This document shows, piece by piece, positions 1 to 8,861 of a stretch of 64,000 nucleotides of DNA. Origin of the DNA: Mesorhizobium sp. BR1-1-16. GTDB taxonomy: Bacteria; Pseudomonadota; Alphaproteobacteria; Rhizobiales; Kaistiaceae. The number at the start of each line of letters is the position of its first letter. Positions within the stretch are counted from its first letter, which is position 1. A program made the position numbers and the translations under genes. Location of the stretch: positions 1,054,001-1,118,000 of the forward strand of contig NZ_JAIUIE010000001.1 in NCBI RefSeq assembly GCF_020165495.1, given 5' to 3'. The notes below the pieces were generated by a model. The model searched no databases. It was not told the DNA's origin and was given only the letters and a program-made list of their open reading frames with translations.

Positions 1-1183
1 CCAGCGTCATGCCGCCGCCGAGGAAATCCTCTGCGATGAGGCGGCCGAGAACGAGGTTCGCGTCGGTGACGGTGGGCTCGGTTCCGCCGCGGCCATAGGC
101 GGCAGGGCCCGGCACTGCACCAGCCGATTGCGGCCCGACGCGGAACGCGCCGCCGCGGTCGATATGGGCGATCGAGCCGCCGCCGGCGCCGATTGTGTGA
201 ATGTCGATCATCGGCGTCAGCAGCGGGAATCCCGCAATCGAAGTCGAGCGCGCATCCGTCTCCGCGAAGACGCCGTCGACGACGATGCCGATATCCGCGC
301 TGGTGCCGCCGATGTCGAAGGTGATGAGTCGGCTGCGCCCGGTCAGGTCGCCGATCCACTTGCCGCCCAGCACGCCGGCCGCGAGGCCCGACAACAGCGT
401 CAGCGTCGGCTTCTCGACCACCATCTTCGTGGTCGCGACGCCGCCATTCGACGCCATGATCCTCAGATCGCCGTTGATGCCGCTGTCGCGGAGCGCCGTG
501 TCGAGGTGGTCGATATAGCGATCGACCTTGGGACCGATGAAGGCGGCGAGCGCGGCGGTGGTGAAGCGCTCGAATTCACGGAACTGAGGCGAGATGAAGG
601 ACGATGTCGTCACGAAGGCGCCGGGCATCACCTCCTCGACGATTGCCTTCGCCTCGAGCTCATGCGCCGGGTTGAGATAGGAAAACAGGAAACAGATCGC
701 GACGGACTCGACGCCTTCTGCCTTCAGTTCGAGAGCGGCGCTGCGGACCGCGTCGCGATCCAGCGGCACGAGTACCTCGCCCGTCGGCGGCACGAGGCGG
801 CCCGGGACGGTCTTGCGGTGCTGGCGCTTTACAAGGGGGCGATGCTGCCAGGGCAGCTCCTGGATGATCGAGTAGTGCTCGACGCGCTGATGCCGCCCGA
901 TATGGATGATGTCGCGGAAACCGTCATTGGTAATGAGGCCAGCCCGCGCGCCCTTGTTTTCGAGCACCGCATTGGTTGCGGTTGTCGTGCCGTGAAAGAC
1001 ATAGTCGATCGTCGCCGGATCGACGTCGTTCGCGGCGCAGAGTTCGCGGATGCCGGTCATCACGCCCCGAGAAGGATCGTCGGGCGTCGTCGAGACCTTG
1101 TGGATGGCGAGCGCGCCGCTGTCCATGTCACAATAGACCAGGTCCGTGAAGGTGCCGCCGACATCGACGCCGATTGTTCTCAT
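1..1183 (-). CDS. Hydantoinase/oxoprolinase family protein, N-terminal part (runs off left edge)
   Basis: The minus strand reads [19 protein letters not shown] at its start, the nucleotide-binding N-terminus of hydantoinase A/5-oxoprolinase proteins. It stays open to base 1, where the frame reads [19 protein letters not shown], the conserved core of the family. The acetone/hsp70-like motif [10 protein letters not shown] lies between them. Family members open cyclic amides such as hydantoins, usually with ATP, often together with a HyuB subunit that would lie left of the window. Two ATGs stand in tandem (1186 and 1183); GGAG sits 6 nt before the second, so 1183 is chosen. It diverges from the importer/carbamoylase operon at 1526, which suggests a joint pathway: ring opening here, N-carbamoyl cleavage there. 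The family is certain, the substrate is not. Confidence 0.9.
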   Translation of the reverse strand, partial: MRTIGVDVGGTFTDLVYCDMDSGALAIHKVSTTPDDPSRGVMTGIRELCAANDVDPATIDYVFHGTTTATNAVLENKGARAGLITNDGFRDIIHIGRHQRVEHYSIIQELPWQHRPLVKRQHRKTVPGRLVPPTGEVLVPLDRDAVRSAALELKAEGVESVAICFLFSYLNPAHELEAKAIVEEVMPGAFVTTSSFISPQFREFERFTTAALAAFIGPKVDRYIDHLDTALRDSGINGDLRIMASNGGVATTKMVVEKPTLTLLSGLAAGVLGGKWIGDLTGRSRLITFDIGGTSADIGIVVDGVFAETDARSTSIAGFPLLTPMIDIHTIGAGGGSIAHIDRGGAFRVGPQSAGAVPGPAAYGRGGTEPTVTDANLVLGRLIAEDFLGGGMTL

Positions 1184-1219
1184 CATGTTCTCCGAAGGCT
1201 ATCCGCCCATCGATTTGGT

Positions 1220-1235
1220 ACTATGGATTCATAGT
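1220..1235. promoter_or_regulatory. Inverted repeat ACTATG-N4-CATAGT, candidate operator
   Basis: A perfect 6-bp inverted repeat with a 4-bp spacer lies about 37 bp before the hydantoinase start. Its half-site recurs in the repeat at 1471-1482, so one regulator could bind both ends of the divergent region. No regulator gene is present in this part of the window; it may lie to the left. Confidence 0.35.
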
Positions 1236-1442
1236 CCATATTTTGTCGCCGACGTCCAGCACGAAGCGGTCTTGCCGGTTCACTTGGCTGTCCTCCTGCC
1301 TCCTGTCGTTCGCTCGGGGAGGCCAATGGTCAGTTGTTGTACATCTGCTGCCTGATTTGTCGGCGGCCTGCCAATGGTTGAACCATTTCGAAAGGATGGG
1401 CTGCTTGCGGGCGAGAATTGCGGTAGCTGAGCCAAACAGTCG

Positions 1443-1482
1443 TTGACGCGCACGGGAAAACAGGCTGTGAATAGTGAACTAT
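1443..1482 (+). promoter_or_regulatory. Candidate promoter with operator ATAGT-GA-ACTAT for the importer operon
   Basis: TTGACG at 1443-1448 resembles a -35 box. About 17-22 bp downstream, where a -10 region or start point would lie, is the palindrome ATAGTGAACTAT (1471-1482). A repeat placed there would fit repression, for example by a GntR-type regulator. No clear TATAAT is visible, so the promoter call is tentative. Confidence 0.3.
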
Positions 1483-1525
1483 GTATACCAACGGCAAAGC
1501 GGCACTTACCAAGAGGACGGGAGCA

Positions 1526-2626
1526 ATGATGTCAGGGAACGCAATCAGGTTGGCCGGTGCGGCCTTGGCCGTCGGCCTCGCGATGGGGAGCGCTCATGCC
1601 GAGGACGCCCCGGCGAAGGCGGCCGCGGATATAGCGAAATATACGTCGATCCCCGGTTTCACCGCGGCGGGCGAGCCCTTCGACGCGAAGGCCTGCATGG
1701 CCGACAAGTCGATTCTCTCGATCCCCGGTTCGAGTTCCGTCCCGTTCCTGGCCACGATCAATGCCTCGATGGCGCGGATCGCCAAGGATGTCGGCTTCAA
1801 GTTCCAGATCTGGGAGAACCAGGGCCAGCCGACGCAGTGGGTGCAAGGCATCGAATATGGCGTCGCCAACAAGTTCAACCTGATCGATCTCTTGGCCGGC
1901 GCCGATCCGCGTTCGCTGGTTCCGCAGATCAAGGCCGCCCGCGATGCCAGCGTCACCGTCACGGCATCGCACGTTACCGGCTTCGAGCAGGATGTCCCGG
2001 GCGGCGTCTCCGCTGCGATCCCGATCGACTACAAGCAGGCGGGCAAGCTGCTGGCCGAATGGACGATCTCCAAGACCGGTGGCAAGACCAACGCCCTGGT
2101 GCTCGTCACCAACGAGGTCCTGTCGACCGACTCAATGGTCGCCGGCCTCAAGGAGGCCTTCGCCGATTGCCCTGATTGCACCTATAAGATCGTCAACGTC
2201 TCGATCCCCGATTGGGCCAGCAAGATCCAGCCGAACGTCCAGTCGGCCGTGATTGCTGATCCTGGCCTCAACTACGTGATCCCGATCTATGACAGCATGT
2301 CCCAGTTCGTGGTCCCGGCGCTGACGATCACCGGCGCGACGGATCGTGTGAAGGTCGCCACCTTCAACGGGACCCCATTCGTGCTCGACATGATCCGCAA
2401 CGGGCAGGTCGAGATGGATGTCGGCGAGAACCTCGACTGGATCGCCTATGGTCTGCTCGATGCGCAGATGCGTCTGCTCTGCGGCCTCCCGGCCGTGAAG
2501 GACCCCAAGATCCCGCTCCTCATTTTCGACGCCAGCAATGCGGCGACCGCAGGTACGCCGGCGGAATCCTCCAAGGGCTACGGCGACGCCTATCTCGCGG
2601 GCTACAAGGCGCTGTGGAAGCTGTGA
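1526..2626 (+). CDS. Sugar-type ABC transporter substrate-binding protein
   Basis: This is a periplasmic binding protein of the ribose/PBP1 type (Peripla_BP_4), about 366 residues. The chosen ATG at 1526 follows AGGACGGGAG and begins a signal peptide (MMSGNAIRLAG..., cleavage after SAHA). An in-frame ATG at 1481 would bury the signal peptide and is rejected. The mature protein keeps the two-lobe pattern with an SIPGSSSVPFLATINASM strand near the N-terminus. It is the first gene of a four-gene operon with ATPase, permease and M20 hydrolase, so the ligand is likely an N-carbamoyl or cyclic amide compound rather than a sugar (inference). Confidence 0.85.
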   Translation: MMSGNAIRLAGAALAVGLAMGSAHAEDAPAKAAADIAKYTSIPGFTAAGEPFDAKACMADKSILSIPGSSSVPFLATINASMARIAKDVGFKFQIWENQGQPTQWVQGIEYGVANKFNLIDLLAGADPRSLVPQIKAARDASVTVTASHVTGFEQDVPGGVSAAIPIDYKQAGKLLAEWTISKTGGKTNALVLVTNEVLSTDSMVAGLKEAFADCPDCTYKIVNVSIPDWASKIQPNVQSAVIADPGLNYVIPIYDSMSQFVVPALTITGATDRVKVATFNGTPFVLDMIRNGQVEMDVGENLDWIAYGLLDAQMRLLCGLPAVKDPKIPLLIFDASNAATAGTPAESSKGYGDAYLAGYKALWKL

Positions 2627-4233
2627 CTTCAGGCTCTTCAGCGGGTACTGCGGGCGCGGGTGATACCGCGCCCGCGATCGCGCTTCGCATCGAGCGACTT
2701 TCGAAGCATTTCGGCGGCGCGCGGGCGCTTGCCGATGTCACGCTGGAGGTCCGGCGCGGCGAGGTCCATGGACTGCTGGGGCAGAACGGCTCGGGTAAGT
2801 CGACGCTGATCAAGGTGCTCGCCGGCATGCATGCGCCCGATCCAGGCGCGCGGCTGGTGGTGGCGGGGCGCGAGATCGATCTGCCGCTGCCGCCGGGAGA
2901 ATTCCGCAGGATCGGCATCGCCTTCGTGCACCAGCATCTCGGCCTCGTTCCGTCGATGACGGTGCTTGAGAACCTCTTGGTCGGCGAGCATGCGACGCGT
3001 GCCAACTGGAAGATCGGCTGGCGCCGGAAGGCCGAGCGGGCGCTGGCCTTGTTCGCGCGGTTCGGACTGACGCTTGATCCGTTCGCGCCAGTCGAACGGC
3101 TGAGCTCGGTGCAGCGGGCGCTGTTCGCCATCGTGCGCGCCTTCGACCAGCTCGAGCAGACGCCCGAGGCTGCTGCCCGCATCCTGATCCTCGACGAACC
3201 GACGCCATTCCTGCCGGCCGGGGACGTCGAGAAGCTGTTCGCGCTGGTGCGCAACATCGTTTCGGAGGGGGCGAGCGTCATCTTCGTCTCGCACGACATC
3301 GACGAGGTCGCACAGATCACCGATCGGATCACCGTGCTCCGCGACGGCCGCGTCGCGGGTACCCTCGATACCGCAGGGGCAAGCAAGGCTGAGATCATCG
3401 AGCTCATCGTCGGGCGAACGGTCGACCTTGCGGGCATGCGCCCGCCACGGCGCGAACTCGGGCCCGAGGCAGTGCTGGTCAGCGGCCTTGAGGGACGCGG
3501 CGTCGCAGGCCTCACCTTTCGCGTGCGTGCCGGCGAAGTGGTTGGTGTTACCGGGCTGATCGGCTCGGGCTATGACGATGTCGTCGGAATGTGCTTCGGC
3601 GCAGTCCGCGCGGAGGCCGGCTTCCTGACATTGCACGGCGCTGAACAAGACCTGGCGCTGGCCAGCCCGCATCGATCTGTTGGCATGGGTATCGTGCTCA
3701 TACCCGGAGATCGCCTCGCGGCGGGCATCGTTCCGACCCTTTCCATTACCGACAATGTTACGCTGCCCGTGCTCGATCGGTTCGGCGGCAATGTGATGCT
3801 GTCGCGGCGCGCCATGCGCAGCTTCGCGGCCGGACGCAATGAGGCCTTCGACGTGCGTCCGCGCAGTCCCGATACGCTGATGAGCGCGATGTCGGGAGGC
3901 AATCAGCAGAAAGTCGTGCTGGCGAAATGGTTTCAGATGAATCCGCGCCTGGTGCTGCTTGACGAGCCGACGCAGGGCGTCGATGTCGGTGCCCGCGCCC
4001 AGGTCTTCGCCGAGATCCGAACGATGGCGGGTGAGGGCGCCGCGATCATCTGCGCCTCCTCCGACCATGAGCAGCTCGCCGCCATCTGCGATCGCGTCCT
4101 TGTCCTTTCGCGAGGCCGGCTGGTCGCCGAGCTTGCCGGCGACGCCATCTCAAAATCCGCCATCGCCGAGAGTTGTTATCTCACGGCCGATGATCTCGAC
4201 CGCACGACCGCCAAGGAAGCCCCCGCACCATGA
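2614..4233 (+). CDS. ABC importer ATP-binding protein with two nucleotide-binding domains (RbsA/MglA-like)
   Basis: The 539-residue protein has two fused ABC domains. The first has Walker A GQNGSGKST (near residue 52) and Walker B ILILDEPT, but its signature region reads RLSSVQRALF, degenerate. The second has a degenerate Walker A (GLIGSGYDD) and a canonical signature MSGGNQQK and Walker B LVLLDEPTQG. This asymmetry is normal for the RbsA class. Start is GTG 2614 or GTG 2623; the latter would give a GTGA overlap with the binding-protein stop. Neither has a strong ribosome site. It powers the permease encoded next. Confidence 0.88.
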   Translation: MEAVTSGSSAGTAGAGDTAPAIALRIERLSKHFGGARALADVTLEVRRGEVHGLLGQNGSGKSTLIKVLAGMHAPDPGARLVVAGREIDLPLPPGEFRRIGIAFVHQHLGLVPSMTVLENLLVGEHATRANWKIGWRRKAERALALFARFGLTLDPFAPVERLSSVQRALFAIVRAFDQLEQTPEAAARILILDEPTPFLPAGDVEKLFALVRNIVSEGASVIFVSHDIDEVAQITDRITVLRDGRVAGTLDTAGASKAEIIELIVGRTVDLAGMRPPRRELGPEAVLVSGLEGRGVAGLTFRVRAGEVVGVTGLIGSGYDDVVGMCFGAVRAEAGFLTLHGAEQDLALASPHRSVGMGIVLIPGDRLAAGIVPTLSITDNVTLPVLDRFGGNVMLSRRAMRSFAAGRNEAFDVRPRSPDTLMSAMSGGNQQKVVLAKWFQMNPRLVLLDEPTQGVDVGARAQVFAEIRTMAGEGAAIICASSDHEQLAAICDRVLVLSRGRLVAELAGDAISKSAIAESCYLTADDLDRTTAKEAPAP

Positions 4234-5222
4234 GCGCCGACATCGCTGCCCAGGATGCCGCCCGCCGACAGATCTGGATCGATCGCGGCGAGCGCTATGG
4301 CCTTTTGATCGCATGGCTGATCGTGATCGCCGCATTTGGCCTCGCGAAGCCCGGAATCTTCCTGTCCTGGGCCAACTTCTCGACGATTTTCGGATCACAG
4401 GCCGTGCTTGTCGTCATGACCCTCGGCCTGATCATCCCGCTCACTGCAGGCGATTATGACCTGTCGATCGCCGGCAACCTGACACTGAGCTCGATGACGA
4501 TCGCCGTGCTCAACGTCTATTTCGGCTGGCCCATCTTCGCCGCCGCGTTGATGGCGCTGGCGGTCGGGCTGGCGATCGGAGCCGTCAACGCGTTCCTCGT
4601 GCTTTTCTTTCGCATCAATTCCCTGATCGTGACGCTCGGCATGGGCACGTTCCTGCATGGCATCACGCTCTGGATATCGAATTCCAACACCATCAGCGGC
4701 ATCGACTTCGCGATTGCGAATGTTGTCATCGTCACGCGGCTGTTCGGCATTCCGCTCGCGTTCTATTATGCGCTGCTGATCGCGGCGATCATCTGGTATG
4801 TCTTCACCTTCACGGCCGCCGGCCAGCGGCTGCTCTTCGTCGGACGCGGCCGCGAGGTCGCGCGCCTGTCAGGGATCCGCGTTGATCAGGTTCGGGCGGC
4901 GACCTTCCTCGTCTCCGGTCTCCTGGGTGGGTTTGCCGGGATCCTATCCGTTGGCTCGCTGGGAGCGGCGGATCCGAACTCCGGCCTTAGTTACCTGCTG
5001 CCCGCCTTTGCTGCCGCTTTTCTCGGCGCGACGACGATCACGCCCGGCCGCTTCAACCCGATCGGGTCAGTCATCGCGGTCTATTTCCTCGTCACCGGCA
5101 TCACGGGACTGTCGATCCTTGGGATCAGCACCTTCGTGCAGGATCTCTTTTATGGCGGCGCGCTCGTGATCGCCGTCTGTCTCTCGCAATTGGTTCGAGG
5201 CCGGCAGGAGCGGCTGTCATGA
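4230..5222 (+). CDS. Sugar-type ABC transporter permease (RbsC-like)
   Basis: The 330-residue, very hydrophobic protein belongs to the BPD_transp_2 family: multiple membrane helices, the GDYDLSIAGNLTLSSM segment, the cytoplasmic GRGREVARLSGIRVDQVR loop and the FLGATTITPGRFNPIGS signature. Its ATG overlaps the ATPase stop by 4 bp and its own stop overlaps the next gene, showing tight coupling. It probably forms a homodimeric channel for the ligand captured by the binding protein at 1526. Confidence 0.88.
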   Translation: MSADIAAQDAARRQIWIDRGERYGLLIAWLIVIAAFGLAKPGIFLSWANFSTIFGSQAVLVVMTLGLIIPLTAGDYDLSIAGNLTLSSMTIAVLNVYFGWPIFAAALMALAVGLAIGAVNAFLVLFFRINSLIVTLGMGTFLHGITLWISNSNTISGIDFAIANVVIVTRLFGIPLAFYYALLIAAIIWYVFTFTAAGQRLLFVGRGREVARLSGIRVDQVRAATFLVSGLLGGFAGILSVGSLGAADPNSGLSYLLPAFAAAFLGATTITPGRFNPIGSVIAVYFLVTGITGLSILGISTFVQDLFYGGALVIAVCLSQLVRGRQERLS

Positions 5223-6454
5223 CGCGCATTCACATCGACCCGGCCCGCGTCGAGGCCATGATCATGGAAATGGGCGCCATCGGCGCTCACAGCGGCACCG
5301 GCGTCTGGCGCACCGTCTATTCACCCGAATGGGTGGCGGCGAATGATCTCTTTGCCCGCTGGAGCAGCGAGGCCGGCCTTTCGGTCAGTCGCGACGCCGT
5401 CGGCAATGTCTCGGCGAAGCTGGCCGGGACGGAAGGCGGCAAGTCGATCGTCTCGGGCTCCCATATCGATACCCAGACGCCTGGCGGGCGCTATGACGGA
5501 ACACTGGGCGCACTGAGCGCCTTGATCGCGCTCGGCTCCCTTTCCGATCAGTTCGGCCCGCCGAAGCGGACGCTTGAGGCGCTGTCGCTCTGCGAGGAAG
5601 AGGGAAGCCGCTTTCCTGGTGCCAATTTCTGGGGCTCGCGCGCCATCACGGGCGCGATCGCGCCGGGCGACGCCGAGGCGATGAAGGGCTATTCCGGAGA
5701 AACCATGGCGGAGGCCATGCGGGCGATCGGTCTCATTCCCGCGGCGATCCCCTCGGCCCGCCGCGATGACATCGACAGCTTCGTCGAGCTTCACATCGAG
5801 CAGGGCCCGATCCTCGAACATGCCGACCTGCCGGTCGCGATCGTCGATGCGATCACGGGTCTGCGTCACTATCATGTGACGCTGACGGGCGAGCAGAACC
5901 ACGCCGGCGCCTTTCCGATGGACCTCCGGCGCGATCCGATGGCGGGCTTCGCCGAGATCGCGAGCGGCGTCATCAATACGGCGCACCGGATGGGACGGCC
6001 GGCGGTCACCACGATCGGTCGCATCGCCGCCGATCCGAACGGCGCCGCCGTCGTGCCGAGCTCCGTGAGCTTTACGGTCGATGCGCGCCATCCCGATCCG
6101 CAGAGGCGTCTGGAGCTCTATGCATTGCACGAGGCGCTGATGCGCGAGGTGGCGTCGCGACGCGGCCTCACGATCACATGGGAGATAGGCATCGAGAAGG
6201 TGCCGTGCCTCAGCGATCCGGCGCTCGTCGCCACCTTCCGCGAGGCGGCCGCTGCGCAGGGCGTCCCCACCCTGACGATGGCCAGCGGAGCCGGACACGA
6301 CACGCAGCAGATGGCGAAGATCGCCCGCACCGTGATGATCTTCGTGCGCTCCAAGGACGGACGCAGCCACACGCCCGAGGAGTTCTCGTCGATCCCGGAC
6401 ATCGTAGCCGGCATCGAAGTCCTCGCGGCCGGACTGTATCGGCTCGCTTACTAG
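5219..6454 (+). CDS. M20-family Zn-dependent amidase/N-carbamoyl-L-amino-acid hydrolase
   Basis: The 411-residue protein carries the metal ligands of the amidase/hydantoinase/carbamoylase branch of M20: SHIDTQTPGGRYDG (His82, Asp93), CEEEGSRFPG (Glu127/128) and a C-terminal AGHDTQQMA with the last histidine. Such enzymes cleave the carbamoyl group from N-carbamoyl amino acids, or related amides such as ureidoglycolate and allantoate, releasing ammonia and CO2. Located at the end of an importer operon and divergent from a hydantoinase, it fits the second step of hydantoin breakdown. The exact substrate cannot be read from sequence. Confidence 0.87.
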   Translation: MTRIHIDPARVEAMIMEMGAIGAHSGTGVWRTVYSPEWVAANDLFARWSSEAGLSVSRDAVGNVSAKLAGTEGGKSIVSGSHIDTQTPGGRYDGTLGALSALIALGSLSDQFGPPKRTLEALSLCEEEGSRFPGANFWGSRAITGAIAPGDAEAMKGYSGETMAEAMRAIGLIPAAIPSARRDDIDSFVELHIEQGPILEHADLPVAIVDAITGLRHYHVTLTGEQNHAGAFPMDLRRDPMAGFAEIASGVINTAHRMGRPAVTTIGRIAADPNGAAVVPSSVSFTVDARHPDPQRRLELYALHEALMREVASRRGLTITWEIGIEKVPCLSDPALVATFREAAAAQGVPTLTMASGAGHDTQQMAKIARTVMIFVRSKDGRSHTPEEFSSIPDIVAGIEVLAAGLYRLAY

Positions 6455-6485
6455 CGACACCTCCCGGCGAAGGCAGAACCGAAGA

Positions 6486-6512
6486 CGGGGCCGCTGTTCA
6501 AGAGCGGCCCCG
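6486..6512. terminator. Hairpin between convergent genes
   Basis: A perfect 10-bp stem (CGGGGCCGCT paired with AGCGGCCCCG) with a 7-nt loop GTTCAAG lies between the stop of the hydrolase (6454) and the stop of the minus-strand oxidoreductase (6531). It can serve both directions. There is no T-run on either side, so a classical intrinsic terminator is not proven. Confidence 0.6.
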
Positions 6513-6530
6513 CCGACTCCGTCTCGGTAT

Positions 6531-7415
6531 TCAGGCTGTGGCCGCCCGCTTTGAGATGGCGAGTGCAGACGCAAAGTCGCGGTATGAATGCAGCGGACGG
6601 CCGAGCATGCCGGTCAAACGGTCGACGTCGCCGGCATCCGGGATCATCCCGTCGCTGACATAGCGCTCGGCCATCAAACGCATTTCGTAGGCCTGCCATT
6701 TCGGCAGGAAGCCGGCCGCATTCTGCTCGAAAGCGCTCGGGTCGTCGCCGCCATAGACGATCGGGCGTCCAAGGACATCCGACCAGATGGCGGCGATCTC
6801 GGATCCAGTCAGCGTGTCGGGCCCCACGAGGTTGATGGTCTCGACCGGCAGCTTGCTGGGTGCTGCGACACGGCGCACGAGTTCGATCGCCGCGACTTCT
6901 GCGATGTCGCGCGCATCGACCATGGCGATGCCCTTGCTACCGACCGGAATGGGGTAGACCCCATGGTCGAAGATGACGTCCTTGATCATATGCTCGTTGT
7001 CGATGAAGTAGGACGCGCGCAGGAATGTGGCGCTGAAACCCATCTGTTCGATCATCTGCTCGGCGCCAAACTTCACGGCGAAATGCGGGACGTTGAGGAA
7101 GTGATCGGCGTGGAGGACCGACAGGTAGACGACACGATCGACGCCCGCCTCGCGTGCGATGTTGAGTGGGATGAGCGCCTGGGTGAATTCGTCGCCGGTG
7201 ACCGCGTTCAGCAGAAAGAGCGCGTCAACGCCGTTGAAGGCAGCGCGCAGCGCATCGAGATCAAGCGGGTCACCCTGCGCGACTTCCACGCTGTCGGGAA
7301 AGTCAGCCTTGGCGGGATCGCGGGTCAGCACGCGCACGGCGACATCGCGCTTGACGAGCTGGTCGACAACATGGCGTCCAACGCGGCCGGTCGCGCCGAT
7401 AACGAGAATGGTCAT
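6531..7415 (-). CDS. NmrA/NAD(P)H-binding family oxidoreductase-like protein
   Basis: The 294-residue protein starts MTILVIGATGRVGRHVVDQL, the GxxGxxG dinucleotide-binding loop of atypical short-chain dehydrogenases (NmrA/NAD(P)-binding family, as in SDR a/quinone oxidoreductase QorB-like proteins). The start ATG follows AGGAG by about 7 nt. It diverges from the LysR-type regulator at 7519, the usual arrangement of a regulator and its target. The substrate is unknown; it may also be a redox-sensing regulator rather than an enzyme. Confidence 0.8.
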   Translation of the reverse strand: MTILVIGATGRVGRHVVDQLVKRDVAVRVLTRDPAKADFPDSVEVAQGDPLDLDALRAAFNGVDALFLLNAVTGDEFTQALIPLNIAREAGVDRVVYLSVLHADHFLNVPHFAVKFGAEQMIEQMGFSATFLRASYFIDNEHMIKDVIFDHGVYPIPVGSKGIAMVDARDIAEVAAIELVRRVAAPSKLPVETINLVGPDTLTGSEIAAIWSDVLGRPIVYGGDDPSAFEQNAAGFLPKWQAYEMRLMAERYVSDGMIPDAGDVDRLTGMLGRPLHSYRDFASALAISKRAATA

Positions 7416-7473
7416 GGTGTTTCTCCTGAGGTGTCGTGATTGACGCCTTGGAAATTAGTGATCCACAGACGTG

Positions 7474-7493
7474 CCAATAGCCGCTATTATTGG
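7474..7493. promoter_or_regulatory. Inverted repeat CCAATA-N8-TATTGG, candidate LysR operator
   Basis: A perfect 6-bp inverted repeat lies in the 103-bp gap between the divergent oxidoreductase (7415) and regulator (7519) genes. A second nested repeat, AATAG-CCG-CTATT (7476-7488), is contained in it. LysR-type proteins bind such interrupted dyads in divergent promoters; this is the best candidate site here. Confidence 0.45.
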
Positions 7494-7518
7494 ACGTACC
7501 GTCTCTCTGGTGGAACAC

Positions 7519-8409
7519 ATGGATCTTCTCGCCCTCGCTGACTTCAATCTCGTTGCCAGGCACGGTGGGTTTGGACGGGCGGCGCGTGCCGCCGGACGCC
7601 CCAAAGCGACGCTGTCGCGGCGGGTCGCTGAACTGGAGGCCGCATTGGGCCTCCGCCTGTTCGAGCGCGGCGCACGCGATCTGAAGCTTACGGAGGAGGG
7701 ACGGGCGCTCCATGAACGGACGGGACTGCTGCTGACCGAACTCAGCGAGACTGCGGCGGCGATAGCGGCGGGTGGCGACGCACCGCGAGGCCGGCTGCGG
7801 ATCAGCGCTCCGCTGCTCTTCTCACAGACTGCGATGGGAAAGCTCGCCGCAGGCTTCGCGCTGGCGCATCCCGCGGTGCGGCTCGAAATCACGGCGGACG
7901 ACCGCGAGGTCGATATGATCGAGGAGGGCTATGACTTGGTGATCCGGGTCAATCCGCGGGTCGACGAGAGCCTGGTTGGCCGGCCATTCCTGCACGATCG
8001 GCTTGTGGTCGTCGCGGCACCCGCGTTTTCCCGGCCCACAGACGGAGCGGCTGTTCGGGCCGTCGTGCGTGGATCGGCCGATCCGCAGGGTGGCTGGAAC
8101 GTGACAACGGCCAATGGCCGGTCGACGATCGCGATCGATCCGGTCCTGTCGCTCTCCTCGCTCATGATGGTGCGCGACGCAGTTAGGCAAGGGGTCGGCG
8201 CCGCCCGCCTGCCGCTTTCGCTGGTGAGTCATGACCTTCGTGGCGGGCGGCTGATGCACTGGGCTGATATAGACGGACCCGAGACCACCTTGTGGACGCT
8301 GTATCCATCGCGCCGGCTCCTGAGCGCGCGGGTTTCAGCATTTCTAGCCTACCTGAAGACCGCATTCCCCCTTGGTGCACCCGACGAGTTGGCAGCATTC
8401 ATCGACTGA
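7519..8409 (+). CDS. LysR-family transcriptional regulator
   Basis: The 296-residue protein starts MDLLALADFNLVARHGGF. Its N-terminal winged helix-turn-helix (about residues 4-60, GRAARAAGRPKATLSRRVAELEAALGLRLFERG) is characteristic of LysR proteins and is followed by a periplasmic-binding-protein-like effector domain. ATG 7519 is preferred over an in-frame upstream ATG at 7471 because LysR proteins begin just before the helix-turn-helix and because 7471 would run over the dyad. It probably controls the divergent NmrA-like gene and itself. Confidence 0.88.
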   Translation: MDLLALADFNLVARHGGFGRAARAAGRPKATLSRRVAELEAALGLRLFERGARDLKLTEEGRALHERTGLLLTELSETAAAIAAGGDAPRGRLRISAPLLFSQTAMGKLAAGFALAHPAVRLEITADDREVDMIEEGYDLVIRVNPRVDESLVGRPFLHDRLVVVAAPAFSRPTDGAAVRAVVRGSADPQGGWNVTTANGRSTIAIDPVLSLSSLMMVRDAVRQGVGAARLPLSLVSHDLRGGRLMHWADIDGPETTLWTLYPSRRLLSARVSAFLAYLKTAFPLGAPDELAAFID

Positions 8410-8539
8410 TCCGGGGCCGTTCCGTCGCAAGGTCGTAGTTCCGACACGCAGCGTTTGCAGGGCTGCACTCGTCGCGTCGCGGCAGCGCCCATCGCCACTT
8501 CGAAATGGATCGATGCTTGGCAGACGAGGGGCCTGCTGA

Positions 8540-8555
8540 TGTGATCTAAATCACC
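8540..8555. promoter_or_regulatory. CRP/FNR-family-like binding site
   Basis: The sequence TGTGATCTAAATCACC matches the CRP consensus TGTGA-N6-TCACA except for the last base, and contains the perfect repeat GTGAT-CTAA-ATCAC. It lies about 300 bp upstream of the LuxR-type gene at 8862. A CRP/FNR-family input to the regulator next to the eCIS operon is inferred. Confidence 0.4.
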
Positions 8556-8639
8556 TTCTACAAGCTTGCGCGCCGTCGGGCGGCTCGGCTACATTGAGGA
8601 CGCGTCGCCTCTGCTATTCTATGGCAATCTTGCTTCATG

Positions 8640-8664
8640 ATCTCACCGATCGTATTGGTGAGAT
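8640..8664. promoter_or_regulatory. 25-bp near-perfect palindrome
   Basis: The arms ATCTCACCGAT and ATTGGTGAGAT are 11 bp with one mismatch, separated by CGT. No T-run follows, and the nearest upstream gene ends 230 bp away, so a protein-binding site is more likely than a terminator. Confidence 0.4.
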
Positions 8665-8861
8665 GCGACTTCACCTTGTCGGAAGTACGATCATTACATG
8701 AGCCGCGTTTTGTAGCGACGCAATCGAGAGTTGCTGTTGTTATCTGTTTTGGTAATAAATCGATATGATGATCTATATCGGCACAAATTGAGACTTTGGG
8801 GCAGCGTTATTCCTGATTTGCACAGGTTTGGGTCTCCTGTGCAGCATATTTTGGAGGCATT

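Larger units (their letters stand above)
1184..1525. promoter_or_regulatory. Divergent intergenic region between hydantoinase and importer operon
   Basis: This 342-bp gap has no convincing gene. It must carry promoters for both divergent units. It holds two inverted repeats that share ACTAT/ATAGT half-sites (annotated separately at 1220-1235 and 1471-1482) and a TTGACG hexamer at 1443-1448. A weak frame from 1481 merely extends the binding protein upstream past its signal peptide and lacks a good ribosome site. Confidence 0.5.
8410..8861. promoter_or_regulatory. AT-richer non-coding region upstream of the eCIS-linked regulator
   Basis: This 452-bp stretch has no credible gene and lower GC than its surroundings, especially at 8700-8800. 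It holds a CRP/FNR-like site (8540-8555), a 25-bp near-palindrome (8640-8664) and the repeat CGATAT-N8-ATATCG (8761-8780). A possible promoter is TTGCTG (8731-8736) and TAATAA (8753-8758), 16 bp apart. This is the most regulatory-looking gap in the window. Confidence 0.5.

Noticed and set aside
128-1234. A 368-residue plus-strand frame at the left edge
   Set aside because: The minus strand encodes hydantoinase A with clear motifs over the same bases.
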